A stretch of DNA of 64,000 bases from Streptomyces sp. HUAS CB01. Lineage in GTDB: Bacteria; Actinomycetota; Actinomycetes; Streptomycetales; Streptomycetaceae. The notes under the pieces are model-generated. The model did not search any database. It was not told the DNA's origin and worked only from the letters and a program-made list of their open reading frames with translations. Location: positions 806,001 to 870,000 of the forward strand of contig NZ_CP129137.1 in assembly GCF_030406905.1 (NCBI RefSeq), given 5' to 3'. Position 1 is the stretch's first letter; the number at the start of each line of letters is the position of its first letter. A program made the position numbers and the translations under genes. Of this stretch, positions 44,400-52,613 are shown one piece after another.

Positions 44400-45515
44400 T
44401 TAGTGTCCGGTTACGAATCCGGGCGGTTGGAGACCTGGCGTAGAGAGCGTATGAGAAGCGTTGTAGAACCGTGCGAGATCGGCGCTCTCGCGGGCGATCC
44501 CGGCCTCGATCCCCTCCCTCGCGACCTCGTCCGTCGCCACCGCCTCCGGCGGCTCGCCGCCGGCGAAGGGCTCGACGACGGGCGCACCGCCGTTCCGGCC
44601 TCCGGACCAGGTGCCCACCGCCCAGCCGTCGACCATGACGGTCGCGCGGATGATGCCGCCGCCCGGCCAGACGCGGCGCTCGTGGGCTGCGGGCACCGAC
44701 AGGTCCCTGCGCCGGTATCCGACAAGGTAGTTGTCGAAGGCCGGCAGCAACCGCACATCGCCGCGGGGAATTTCCTCCGCGCATTCCCGCGGGGCTTCTC
44801 CGACGGCCGCCCAGGCCCTTTTGCAGACGGTGGCGCGCAATCCTGACCAGTGCGCGAAATCGGCCGCGTCCGAGGGTCCGTGTGCCCGCCGGTAGCGGCG
44901 GGCGAGTTCGTTCTCCGCGGCCTCCCCGGTCGGGGGCTGCGGGCCGCCGGCCGGCAGCCAGTCGTCGAGGAGGACGAAGGTGGCCTCGCCGTCGCGCTGA
45001 GGGCCGTGGCAGATCAGTCCGGAGAGTGCCGCGCGCCGGATGAGGTGGAACGCGGACTGGCCCGTGGACTCGACTCCCAGGGTGGTGAGGCGTGCGGTGA
45101 GTTCGGCGCGGGTGAGCGGCCCTTCGCCGTCGACGGCCTTCACGATCAGCCGGGACGCACGGTCGCACAGGGCCTCGTCCAGACCGAGTTCCCTCAGCCG
45201 GCGGGCACCGAGGGCCAGCTGGACGGGCCCGAGGAGACCGAGCAGCCAGCGGGCGTCGGCGGCCGGGACGAGCTGGAGCGTGCCGCGCATGAACCAGCCG
45301 CGTACGGCGGTCCGTTCGGAGTCCGTGGCTCGACGTACGTCCTCGGCGGTCAGCCCGTCGACGCGGGTGCGCAGGCCGAGGGCGGCGGCGCCGAGGTCCT
45401 GCGCCTGGACGGCGACGACCCGCTCCAGGGCGCCGGCGACCGTCCTCTCACGGGCCCGGCCCCCGATCGCCTGTGCGTGTGCCCTCAGCAGCCGGTCGGC
45501 GGTTCGTCGTTCCAC
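44400..45515 (-). CDS. HTH_42 (AlkZ-like) winged-helix DNA glycosylase homologue
   Basis: A 371-aa protein of the HTH_42 superfamily, whose studied members AlkZ and YcaQ/AlkX are DNA glycosylases that remove bulky alkylation or cross-links. RVVAVQAQDLGAAALGLRTR (about 32-51) contains the Q-x-Q motif used by AlkZ-type enzymes; RGWFMRGTLQLVPAADARWL (about 72-91), LLPAFDNYLVGYRRRDL and MVDGWAVGTW follow the family pattern. In azinomycin producers AlkZ gives self-resistance. A gene of this family inside an NRPS cluster may protect DNA from the product, or be unrelated. GTG start with GAGG five bases upstream. Confidence 0.82.
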   Translation of the reverse strand: MERRTADRLLRAHAQAIGGRARERTVAGALERVVAVQAQDLGAAALGLRTRVDGLTAEDVRRATDSERTAVRGWFMRGTLQLVPAADARWLLGLLGPVQLALGARRLRELGLDEALCDRASRLIVKAVDGEGPLTRAELTARLTTLGVESTGQSAFHLIRRAALSGLICHGPQRDGEATFVLLDDWLPAGGPQPPTGEAAENELARRYRRAHGPSDAADFAHWSGLRATVCKRAWAAVGEAPRECAEEIPRGDVRLLPAFDNYLVGYRRRDLSVPAAHERRVWPGGGIIRATVMVDGWAVGTWSGGRNGGAPVVEPFAGGEPPEAVATDEVAREGIEAGIARESADLARFYNASHTLSTPGLQPPGFVTGH

Positions 45516-46388
45516 AGTTCCTCAGTCTTTCACCGGAGTGGTCCGTGCGGACCGTCGGACACCGTCCGCGGCCGCACCTGTTCACGGCTGCCCGGCACCC
45601 ACCTGGCGGCGGGCCGGCAGCCCCGTCGGCGGGCCGAGCCCGCGCCGCGCACGGGCAGGCCGGTGGGGCCCGCCCGTCGGGGACGGGCGCACCGGCCGTG
45701 ACCGGCGGTTCCTTGCGCACCCGCCGGCGCAGGAAGGTGCGCCCGTGGGGTGGGGCGTCCCCCGGCCCCGATGTACCGCGGTTCCGCTGTCCCGCCCGGC
45801 CCCGCGGTTCCGCTGTCCCGCCCGGCCCGCGGGCGGACCACCGGGCATGGCTGTCGCAGCCCGGCGCGGTCCCACGCCGGCCACCGCCCAGCGCTCGCCT
45901 TCCGGCCGGCCGGCCCGACGTCGGCCTCGGCGCCGAGACCCACCGGCCCGCGTGGGGGCGAGGGCCACCGGCCAGTGCGAGAACCACCGGCCGCGGGCGA
46001 CCGCGGGTCCCGCCCCGCATGGGGCGACTCCCGTCGGCGCGTGCATGGGCCCGGCTCGCGTGCGGGTGATGCCCGTTGCCCGCCCCGGCGCATCCGGCGG
46101 TCTCGGGCTCGCCGTACGGGCGCTCCCACCGTCCGCGCTCGCCACGACCGTCAGGACCCGAGCCGGAAGCCGGAGGCGCCCCGCAGCCCCGGAAACCCCA
46201 AGGTGCCCGAGAACCCCCGAGCAGCCCGGCGGCGCGGACCCTGACCGGCGCGTGCGGGGCGGCGCCAGGCGCGGTCGGTGGCGAGCCGAGGGGCGCCCGC
46301 CCGGGCCCGTTCCGTCCGGGCCCGTTCCGGGCCGGGGCTCGCCGGGCGTCACCGAGCCGGCCACCCGGCCCGGCGCCCAGGCGGCCCG
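45516..46388. other. Gene-free GC-rich stretch inside the cluster
   Basis: About 870 bases between the NRPS-MT gene end and the AlkZ-like start. All six frames are mostly open but encode only Arg/Pro/Gly-rich sequence with no family and no good start site. Short direct repeats are present: a 26-base unit (GCGGTTCCGCTGTCCCGCC and following) twice at 45778 and 45804, and GGGCCCGTTCCG twice near 46310. The promoter of the AlkZ-like/MFS genes should lie near 45530. Confidence 0.5.
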
Positions 46389-49300
46389 TCACTGCCTGCG
46401 GCGGAGCACCGCGTAGTAGCCGGGGAGCAGCAGCGCCTCGGAGTCCGACTCGGGGTCGACGGCGTGCAGTTGCACCGCCTGGTCGTGCACGACCTCCCAG
46501 TCGTCCGCCGGGAAGGCCGCGGCGAGTTCGGGACGGGTGAAGCGGTGGGAGTGCCGTACGCCGGCCGCCTCGAGCGGGCCCACCAGGTCCTCGGCCCGGC
46601 CGCGCTTGCCGCCGACGAAGCCGAGGTAGCCGAAGGAGTTGCTGGAGTAGTCGGGTTCGTGGACGATCAGCACCCCGTCGCGGCCGAGCAACCGGCCCGC
46701 GACGGACGCGAGCCGTGCCCGGGCCGCGTCGTCGAGGACGTGGAAGACGCCACGGACGAAGATGTTGTAGGGGCCTTCGCCCAGGGCGGCGGCCTGGGCC
46801 GCGTCGGTCATGTCGACGGCGAGGTGGTCGACGTTGGCCACCCCTTCCTCGCGTGCCTCCCGGACGGCGTGCTCGATCGCGCTGGTGGACACGTCCACAC
46901 CGACGACGCGCGGGTAGTGCGCGGCGAGTTCACGGCTGTAGCGGCCGTTGCCGCAGCCGAGGTCGACGACCGGCATGTCGTCCCGGAAGTGCCGCTTCGC
47001 CTGGTCGAGCAGCCAGGAGAACTCCTCGCCGCTGTCGGCGTCCCAGATGACGTCCCCGCCGCGGCCCGTGCGCTCGATGCCCGCCCAGTAGCGTTCCCAG
47101 GCGTCTCCGGTGTCCCGTTCCCCGGCGGCTTCGGCGAGGGCCGCCTCCTCGCCGGGCGGCGGCGAGTGCCGCTCCCAGGCGTCCTCCTCGCCCAGTGACT
47201 CGATGAGCGCGACGAAGTCCTCGAACATGCCCTCGATCAGCCCGTCCGGGTACACCGCGGGGAGGTGGTCCCAGTTGAAGGTGAGACCGCCCGCCTTCTC
47301 GAACACCTGGAAGTCCAGCGAGACCTGCGGGGTCTGGGAGATGCCGTAGACGGGCACTCCGAGTTCGTTCTGCTCGTAGTTGGGCGGGTGGCCGGCGAGG
47401 CTGGTCATCACGACGGGCATCGCCGGGGCGAGGGTGCCGCGCAGTTTCGTCAGCTCCCGGAGGACCTGGACGCCGCTGAAGTAGCGGTGCTCCAGGTCGG
47501 CCCACAGGCGCCGCTGGAGGTCCTGGGCGCGGCCGGCGAAGGTCGAGGCCCGGTGTTCGACGGCCAGCAGCAGGGTCGTCGTGGTGTCCGCCAGCAGGGA
47601 GTTGACCTGCGGATGCAGCGGAAGCCGGTTGAAGAGCGGGAAGTTGACGGTGAACCGGGCCTGCCCGGAGGCCCTGCCGAGGATCTCGGCGTAGGCGGCG
47701 GCGAGCACTCCCGACGGGGTGACCTTGCGGTCACCGGCCCGCTCCTGGATGCGGTTCCACAGGTCGGTGGGGACGACGTGGCTGAGCCGCTCGAAGCGCA
47801 CCGGGAGCTCCGGGGCGTCGGCCGGGCGCTCGGGGAGCTCCGGCGCGGGCGGCAGCCCGGCGAGGCGGTCCCGCCAGTACCACTCCGAGCGGCGGTAGAG
47901 CTCGCTGTCCCGCAGGGAGTTGCCGACGGCCAGCACGTAGTCGCGGAACGTCAGCTCCAGCGGAGGGAGTTGGGCCGACGGGTCGGCGTAGTAGGCGACG
48001 AGGTCCGGCACGAGGACCTGGAAGTAGCTCCAGGCGTCGGCGACCAGGAAGTCGAGGCAGAGGTGGATCCGGGCGCGACCGTCGCCGAGCAGGCTGATCC
48101 GTACGTCGAACAGGGGCCAGCTGTCGGCGTCGAGGACCTGGTGGGCCAGCCGTTCGCGCAGGGCGGCGAGTTCGGCCTCGCGGGCGTCCGCGTCCAGCGC
48201 GCCGAGGTCGGTGACGGGGATGTCGTGGTCGGGCACCTCCTCGTACACCTGCTGGGTGCCGTCGGGGAGGATGCGGGTGCGCAGGGCGTCGTGGCGCTCG
48301 ACGAGGCGGCGCCACGCGGTCTCGAAGCGGGGTACGTCGAGGCGCTCGCTGTCCCACTCGAAGTAGCCGTGGCAGCCGACGTTGCCGAGGTCGACGAGTC
48401 CGCCGCGGCCGATCCACAGCGCCTGCTGGCTCTCCGTCAGCGGGAAGGGCGCGAAGCGGGCGGCCGGATCGGGCACGATGGCGGGCAGTCCGCCGAAGCC
48501 GTCCCGTCCGCCCTCGCGCCGGGTCACGACGATCTCGCCCAGTTCGGCGACGGTCGGGCGGGAGGACAGGTCGGACAGGCTGAGTTCGACGCCGTAGCGC
48601 CGGCGGATCTCGTCGATCAGCTGGAAGGCGAGCAGCGAATGGCCGCCGAGGTCGAAGAAGTTGTCGTGGATGCCGACGACCTCGGTACGGAACGCCCCGG
48701 CCCACAGCCGGACCAGCCCGTCCTCGATCTCGTTGCGCGGGGGCTCGTAGCCGGTGCTGACGCCGTCGTGGGGCTCGGGCGGCTCGGGAAGGGCGCGCCG
48801 GTCGACCTTGCCGTTGGCCAGGCGGGGCAGGGCGGACAGGACGACGACGCCGGACGGCACCATGTAGTAGGGCAGGGTGCGGGCCACGGCGGCCCGGATG
48901 TCGGCGGGACGGGGGTCCGTGCCGGGTTCCGCTGCGACGTACGCCACCAGCCGCCGGTCGTCGGCGGCGCGCTCCTGGACGACCACCACGGCCTCGGTGA
49001 CGCCGTCGACACGGGCCACATGGGTCTCGACCTCGCCCAGTTCCACCCGGAAACCGCGGATCTTCACCTGGGCGTCGGAGCGGCCGAGGAGTTCGACGGC
49101 GCCGTCCTCGCGGCGGCGCGCCAGGTCCCCGGTGTCGTACAGCACCGGATGCGGGTCGCCGTCGACGACGACGCCGGTGCGGAACTTCGCGGCGGTGAGG
49201 TCGGGGCGGCCGTGGTAGCCGGCGGCCACGCCGGCACCGGAGACGTGGAGCCGTCCCACCTCGCCGTCGGCGACCGGGCGGTCGTGCTCGTCCAGCAGGT

Positions 49301-50336
49301 GCACCCGCATGTTGGCGATGGGAACGCCGACGGGGACCTGACGGGCGGCACGGATCGCCTCGGGCGTGGCCTGGCTGGTGAAGTCGACGCCCGCGCCGAG
49401 GTCGAGGCAGGTCAGGACGTTGGTCGTCTCCGTGGTTCCATACGTCATCACGACCCGGAACGGTGTGTCGGTGGGCGGCCAGGAGTGCACGCGCTCCGCC
49501 GTCGTCACCAGGACGCGCAGCGCGGAGTCCGCGGGCCAGTCGAGTGCCCAGACGGGCTCGGCGAGAGCGGCGACCAGCATGGTGTGGGTGATGCGCTCGG
49601 CGACGAGCCAGTCGCGGATCTGCTCCGGTGTCTGCGCCCGGCCCGCCTCGGGAATGTGGACGGCGGCGCCGAGGGGCAGATAGGGCAGCCATTCCATGAT
49701 CTGCACGGCGAAGCCCGGTGTCGACATCCAGGACGCCCGGTCCCCGGGGCGCACCCCGTAGGCGCGGGCGGTCCAGTGCACCAGGTTGGTGAGCGCGCCG
49801 TGCCGCTCCAGGACGGCCTTGGGGGTTCCGGTGGACCCGGAGGTGTAGATGAGGTGGCTGACGGTGTCGGGTCCGGTGGCCACCCCGACCGGGGTGCCCG
49901 GCCGGTCGAGACCGGCGGTGGCGACCTCGGCACGGGCCGTGTCCCCGGGCAGGCGTGCGGCGGTCTCGGGGGGCGCGAGCACCAGCAGGGGCCCGGCGTC
50001 GGCGATCATCGCGGTGAGCCGCTCGTCGGGGTTGACCGGGTCGAGCGCCACGATCGCGGAGCCCGTCTTCAGGATCGCGAGGGATCCGACGACGTAGTCG
50101 GCGCCGCGCGGATAGCACAGGCCGATCCGCTCACCGGGTCCGGCGCCCCGGGCGATCAGGGCGTGCGCGAGCCGGTTGGTGGCGGTCTCCAGCTCCTCGA
50201 ACGTCCAGACCCGGCCGCCGTGCACGAGGGCCGGGGCCGCCGGGGTACGGGCGGCCTGTGCGGCGAGGAGCTCCGCATAGCCGGTGCGGGGGAAGTCCGT
50301 GTCGGTGCGGTTGAAGTCGGTCAGTGCGGTGGTCAC
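46389..50336 (-). CDS. NRPS, A-PCP-Cy-methyltransferase
   Basis: A 1315-aa protein. The A domain (about 20-515) has YTSGSTGTPK and Lys510, but the substrate-anchoring Asp (position 235 in GrsA) is Ala210 in PGFAVQIM, which argues against an alpha-amino acid and for an aryl or other carboxylic acid. PCP Ser567 in LGGHSL. A Cy domain (about 620-1055) has D762-x4-D767-xx-S770 and SQTPQVSLD. A class I SAM methyltransferase (about 1085-1315) follows, motif I VVDLGCGNG. It probably loads the starter acid and passes it to the Cy-A-PCP protein. GTG start overlaps the P450 stop; a longer in-frame extension upstream is antisense of the P450. Confidence 0.93.
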   Translation of the reverse strand: MTTALTDFNRTDTDFPRTGYAELLAAQAARTPAAPALVHGGRVWTFEELETATNRLAHALIARGAGPGERIGLCYPRGADYVVGSLAILKTGSAIVALDPVNPDERLTAMIADAGPLLVLAPPETAARLPGDTARAEVATAGLDRPGTPVGVATGPDTVSHLIYTSGSTGTPKAVLERHGALTNLVHWTARAYGVRPGDRASWMSTPGFAVQIMEWLPYLPLGAAVHIPEAGRAQTPEQIRDWLVAERITHTMLVAALAEPVWALDWPADSALRVLVTTAERVHSWPPTDTPFRVVMTYGTTETTNVLTCLDLGAGVDFTSQATPEAIRAARQVPVGVPIANMRVHLLDEHDRPVADGEVGRLHVSGAGVAAGYHGRPDLTAAKFRTGVVVDGDPHPVLYDTGDLARRREDGAVELLGRSDAQVKIRGFRVELGEVETHVARVDGVTEAVVVVQERAADDRRLVAYVAAEPGTDPRPADIRAAVARTLPYYMVPSGVVVLSALPRLANGKVDRRALPEPPEPHDGVSTGYEPPRNEIEDGLVRLWAGAFRTEVVGIHDNFFDLGGHSLLAFQLIDEIRRRYGVELSLSDLSSRPTVAELGEIVVTRREGGRDGFGGLPAIVPDPAARFAPFPLTESQQALWIGRGGLVDLGNVGCHGYFEWDSERLDVPRFETAWRRLVERHDALRTRILPDGTQQVYEEVPDHDIPVTDLGALDADAREAELAALRERLAHQVLDADSWPLFDVRISLLGDGRARIHLCLDFLVADAWSYFQVLVPDLVAYYADPSAQLPPLELTFRDYVLAVGNSLRDSELYRRSEWYWRDRLAGLPPAPELPERPADAPELPVRFERLSHVVPTDLWNRIQERAGDRKVTPSGVLAAAYAEILGRASGQARFTVNFPLFNRLPLHPQVNSLLADTTTTLLLAVEHRASTFAGRAQDLQRRLWADLEHRYFSGVQVLRELTKLRGTLAPAMPVVMTSLAGHPPNYEQNELGVPVYGISQTPQVSLDFQVFEKAGGLTFNWDHLPAVYPDGLIEGMFEDFVALIESLGEEDAWERHSPPPGEEAALAEAAGERDTGDAWERYWAGIERTGRGGDVIWDADSGEEFSWLLDQAKRHFRDDMPVVDLGCGNGRYSRELAAHYPRVVGVDVSTSAIEHAVREAREEGVANVDHLAVDMTDAAQAAALGEGPYNIFVRGVFHVLDDAARARLASVAGRLLGRDGVLIVHEPDYSSNSFGYLGFVGGKRGRAEDLVGPLEAAGVRHSHRFTRPELAAAFPADDWEVVHDQAVQLHAVDPESDSEALLLPGYYAVLRRRQ

Positions 50337-51562
50337 AGCGCGGCCCTTTCTCGGGGTGCGGGGACTCGGCTGCGCAGCAGCCGCACCGGGAGGCTCCTGA
50401 TGCCCCAGGTGAAGTTGGACGAGTTGAAGAGCGCGGGCCCGGTCAGTTCGAACCCGTCGAGCGTGCCGAGCATCTCGGTGAGCAGGGCGCCGAGTTCGAA
50501 GCGGGCGAGGCGGGCCCCGAGGCAGAGGTGCCGTCCGTGGCCGAAGGCGACGTGCCGGTTCGGCCGCCGGTCGACGCGGAAGGAGTGCGGGTCGGTGAAG
50601 ACGTCCTCGTCGCGGTTGGCGGAGACGTTCCACAGCGTGACGCGGTCGCCGGCGGCGATGCGCGTCCCGTTGACCTCCGTGTCGCGCAGGGCGGTCCGCA
50701 GGGCGTGCACACCCGGTGTGGTCCAGCGCAGGATCTCCTCGACGGCCGGGGCGATCCCGGCGGGCCCCAGGCTCCGCAGCAGCTCCCACTGTTCCGGCAG
50801 CTGCGCGAACATGTGCACCGCACCGGCGGCCGAGTAGCGCGTGGTCTCGTTGGCACCGGAGAGCACGCCGTTGCAGTTGAAGACGATCTCCTCGTCGCTG
50901 AGGGGCCGTTCGGTGCCGTCGCCCTCGTCGACGAGGGTGTCGTGGGCGATCTGGCTGACCAGGTCGTCACCCGGGCGGGCCCGCCTCTCGGCCAGCAGTT
51001 CCATGAAGTACAGGAAGATCTCCGAGTGGGCGTTGCTGCGCACGGAGTCGTCCGGGGAGTCGAACGCGTCGGTGGTGAGCGCCCCGATCCAGGACCAGTC
51101 GGCGCGGGGGATGCCCATCATGGCGCAGACCACCCTGTTGGGGAGCTGCTTGGCCAGGTCGATGAAGTCCAGTTCGTCCAGTTCGGTGGCCTCGGCGACG
51201 AGTTCGGCGACGACACGCGTGACGAGGGCTTCCAGCCGGGGCATCTGCTGGGGCCCGAACGCCTGGTAGAGGGCCCGCTTCAGCCGGGTGTGGTGGGGGG
51301 CGTCGGAGACGATCAGCATGCGCTGGCTGACGGCGGTGACGGCGGCGGGGTCGCTGCCGAGCCGCATGCCCTGTGCGGAGCTGAACGTGTCGCTGTCGGC
51401 GTACACCCGCACGATGTCGCGGTGCTTGCTGAGCACCCAGAAGTGATCCCCGCCGTCGGGTCCGGGGTGCCGGTGGACGGGGTCGTTGGCGCGCAGCCAG
51501 GTGAACACGGGCCAGAAGTCGTTGCGTCCGAAGGGCCCCGGGTCGAGCAGGTCGATGTGCAT
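50333..51562 (-). CDS. Cytochrome P450
   Basis: A 409-aa bacterial P450. I-helix oxygen motif SGANETTR (about 245), K-helix ExxR in EEILRW, and heme loop FGHGRHLCLGAR with axial Cys347. ATG at 51562 has AAGGAG six bases upstream; the longer frame runs through the mbtH gene. It follows MbtH and lies in the same operon as an A-PCP protein, the arrangement known from NovH/NovI and NikP1/NikQ, where the P450 beta-hydroxylates a carrier-bound amino acid. Beta-hydroxylation of PCP-bound (chloro)tryptophan is the preferred inference; indole-ring hydroxylation is the alternative. Confidence 0.92.
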   Translation of the reverse strand: MHIDLLDPGPFGRNDFWPVFTWLRANDPVHRHPGPDGGDHFWVLSKHRDIVRVYADSDTFSSAQGMRLGSDPAAVTAVSQRMLIVSDAPHHTRLKRALYQAFGPQQMPRLEALVTRVVAELVAEATELDELDFIDLAKQLPNRVVCAMMGIPRADWSWIGALTTDAFDSPDDSVRSNAHSEIFLYFMELLAERRARPGDDLVSQIAHDTLVDEGDGTERPLSDEEIVFNCNGVLSGANETTRYSAAGAVHMFAQLPEQWELLRSLGPAGIAPAVEEILRWTTPGVHALRTALRDTEVNGTRIAAGDRVTLWNVSANRDEDVFTDPHSFRVDRRPNRHVAFGHGRHLCLGARLARFELGALLTEMLGTLDGFELTGPALFNSSNFTWGIRSLPVRLLRSRVPAPRERAAL

Positions 51563-51563
51563 C

Positions 51564-51785
51564 TCAGGCTCCTTCGCCCGCGGCCGTGGCGGCGCGGGCG
51601 GCGGCGGTCGCGTCGCGGACGCTGCGGGGGCGGGTGTCGGTCCAGCGCGTGTCCACATGGGCCACGCACTCGTCCTCGCTGCCGCTGAACCCGGCCGGCG
51701 TCCAGCCGTCGGGCACCTCGCGTGCCGCGGGGTAAAGGGCGTACTGCTCCTCGTCGTTGACGAGGACCTGATGGGTCGTGGGCAC
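51564..51785 (-). CDS. MbtH-like protein
   Basis: A 73-aa MbtH protein that binds and activates NRPS adenylation domains. Family residues are present: NDEEQYALYP (10-19), PDGWTPAGFSGSEDECVAHVDTRW (25-48) and the Arg-Pro-x-S end (TRPRS). GTG start with GGAGG seven bases upstream. Its stop lies one base before the P450 ATG. Confidence 0.96.
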   Translation of the reverse strand: MPTTHQVLVNDEEQYALYPAAREVPDGWTPAGFSGSEDECVAHVDTRWTDTRPRSVRDATAAARAATAAGEGA

Positions 51786-51860
51786 GGCGTCCTCCGGGCT
51801 CGGGCGGTGCTGCGGGAAGCTGCGGGAAGCGGACTGCGCTGTCGGCGGATCACCCGCCGG

Positions 51861-52610
51861 TCACGCGGTGGTGACGGCCGCGGTCGTGTCGTCCCGCAGC
51901 AGTGAGGCGAGGTGTTCCAGGACCGCCGCGGGGCGCCGCAGCACGGCGTGGTGGCCGCCCTCGACGCGGTGCACCCGGAAGCCGGCCGTGGTGACGGCTG
52001 CCCAGCCGGCCAGGTCCCCGACGGTGACGGTCTCGTCGCCGGCCGCGCTCCAGGCGTGCACCGGCACGCGCAGCGGGTCGCCGGGCGTGTGGGTGTAACT
52101 CAGCGACAGCACGGCGTCCTTGCGGAGCATCGCGACCATCAGGGCCCGGGTGTCCTCGTCGAGGAACGCCGGGTCGAGCCCGGCCGTGTCGAAGAGCTTG
52201 TCCAGTTCCTCGTCGTCCTCGACGATGCCCCGCCCGGCGCCGTCCCAGTGCCCGGGCGCGCGGCAGGCGCTGACCACGAGGACGTCGGGCGTCACCCGGC
52301 GGGCGATCTCGTAGCCGAGGAGACCGCCGAAGCTGTGGCCGAAGACCACCAGCCGGCGGCCGCCCGCGACGATCGGGCGCAGCTCGCCGGTGATCGCCTC
52401 GACGGCCTCGCCGAAGGTCTCCGGCATCGGCTCGCGCCAGCGGTTCTCGCGTCCGGGCAGTTGCACGCCGTGGACCTGGCCGACTCCGGCGAGGGCCTTG
52501 GCCCAGGCACGGAACTGCTGGCAGCCCGCGCCGGCCTGCGGCAGGCAGAGCAGTGCGGGAAGGTTCCCGTCGTCCGGGCCGGTGGGCCAGGTGGAGATCC
52601 AGCTTCCCAT
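51861..52610 (-). CDS. Type II thioesterase
   Basis: A 249-aa alpha/beta hydrolase: CLPQAGAGCQQFRAW near the N-terminus, nucleophile G-H-S-F-G-G near residue 92, Asp in AAGDETV and His in EGGHHAVL. External thioesterases free misloaded carrier proteins; in beta-hydroxylase systems such as nikkomycin the TE releases the hydroxylated amino acid from its dedicated PCP. It begins three bases after the A-PCP gene. Confidence 0.93.
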   Translation of the reverse strand: MGSWISTWPTGPDDGNLPALLCLPQAGAGCQQFRAWAKALAGVGQVHGVQLPGRENRWREPMPETFGEAVEAITGELRPIVAGGRRLVVFGHSFGGLLGYEIARRVTPDVLVVSACRAPGHWDGAGRGIVEDDEELDKLFDTAGLDPAFLDEDTRALMVAMLRKDAVLSLSYTHTPGDPLRVPVHAWSAAGDETVTVGDLAGWAAVTTAGFRVHRVEGGHHAVLRRPAAVLEHLASLLRDDTTAAVTTA

Positions 52611-52613
52611 GGC

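Noticed and set aside
45448..46416. Possible proteins of 260-458 aa in the gap between the AlkZ-like and NRPS-MT genes
   Set aside because: Arg/Pro/Gly-rich translations in several frames at once, internal direct repeats, and no start with a ribosome binding site.
50337..50789. N-terminal extension of the A-PCP-Cy-MT protein
   Set aside because: It runs through the P450 gene in another frame; the GTG at 50336 with AAAGGG upstream and a 4-base overlap is convincing.
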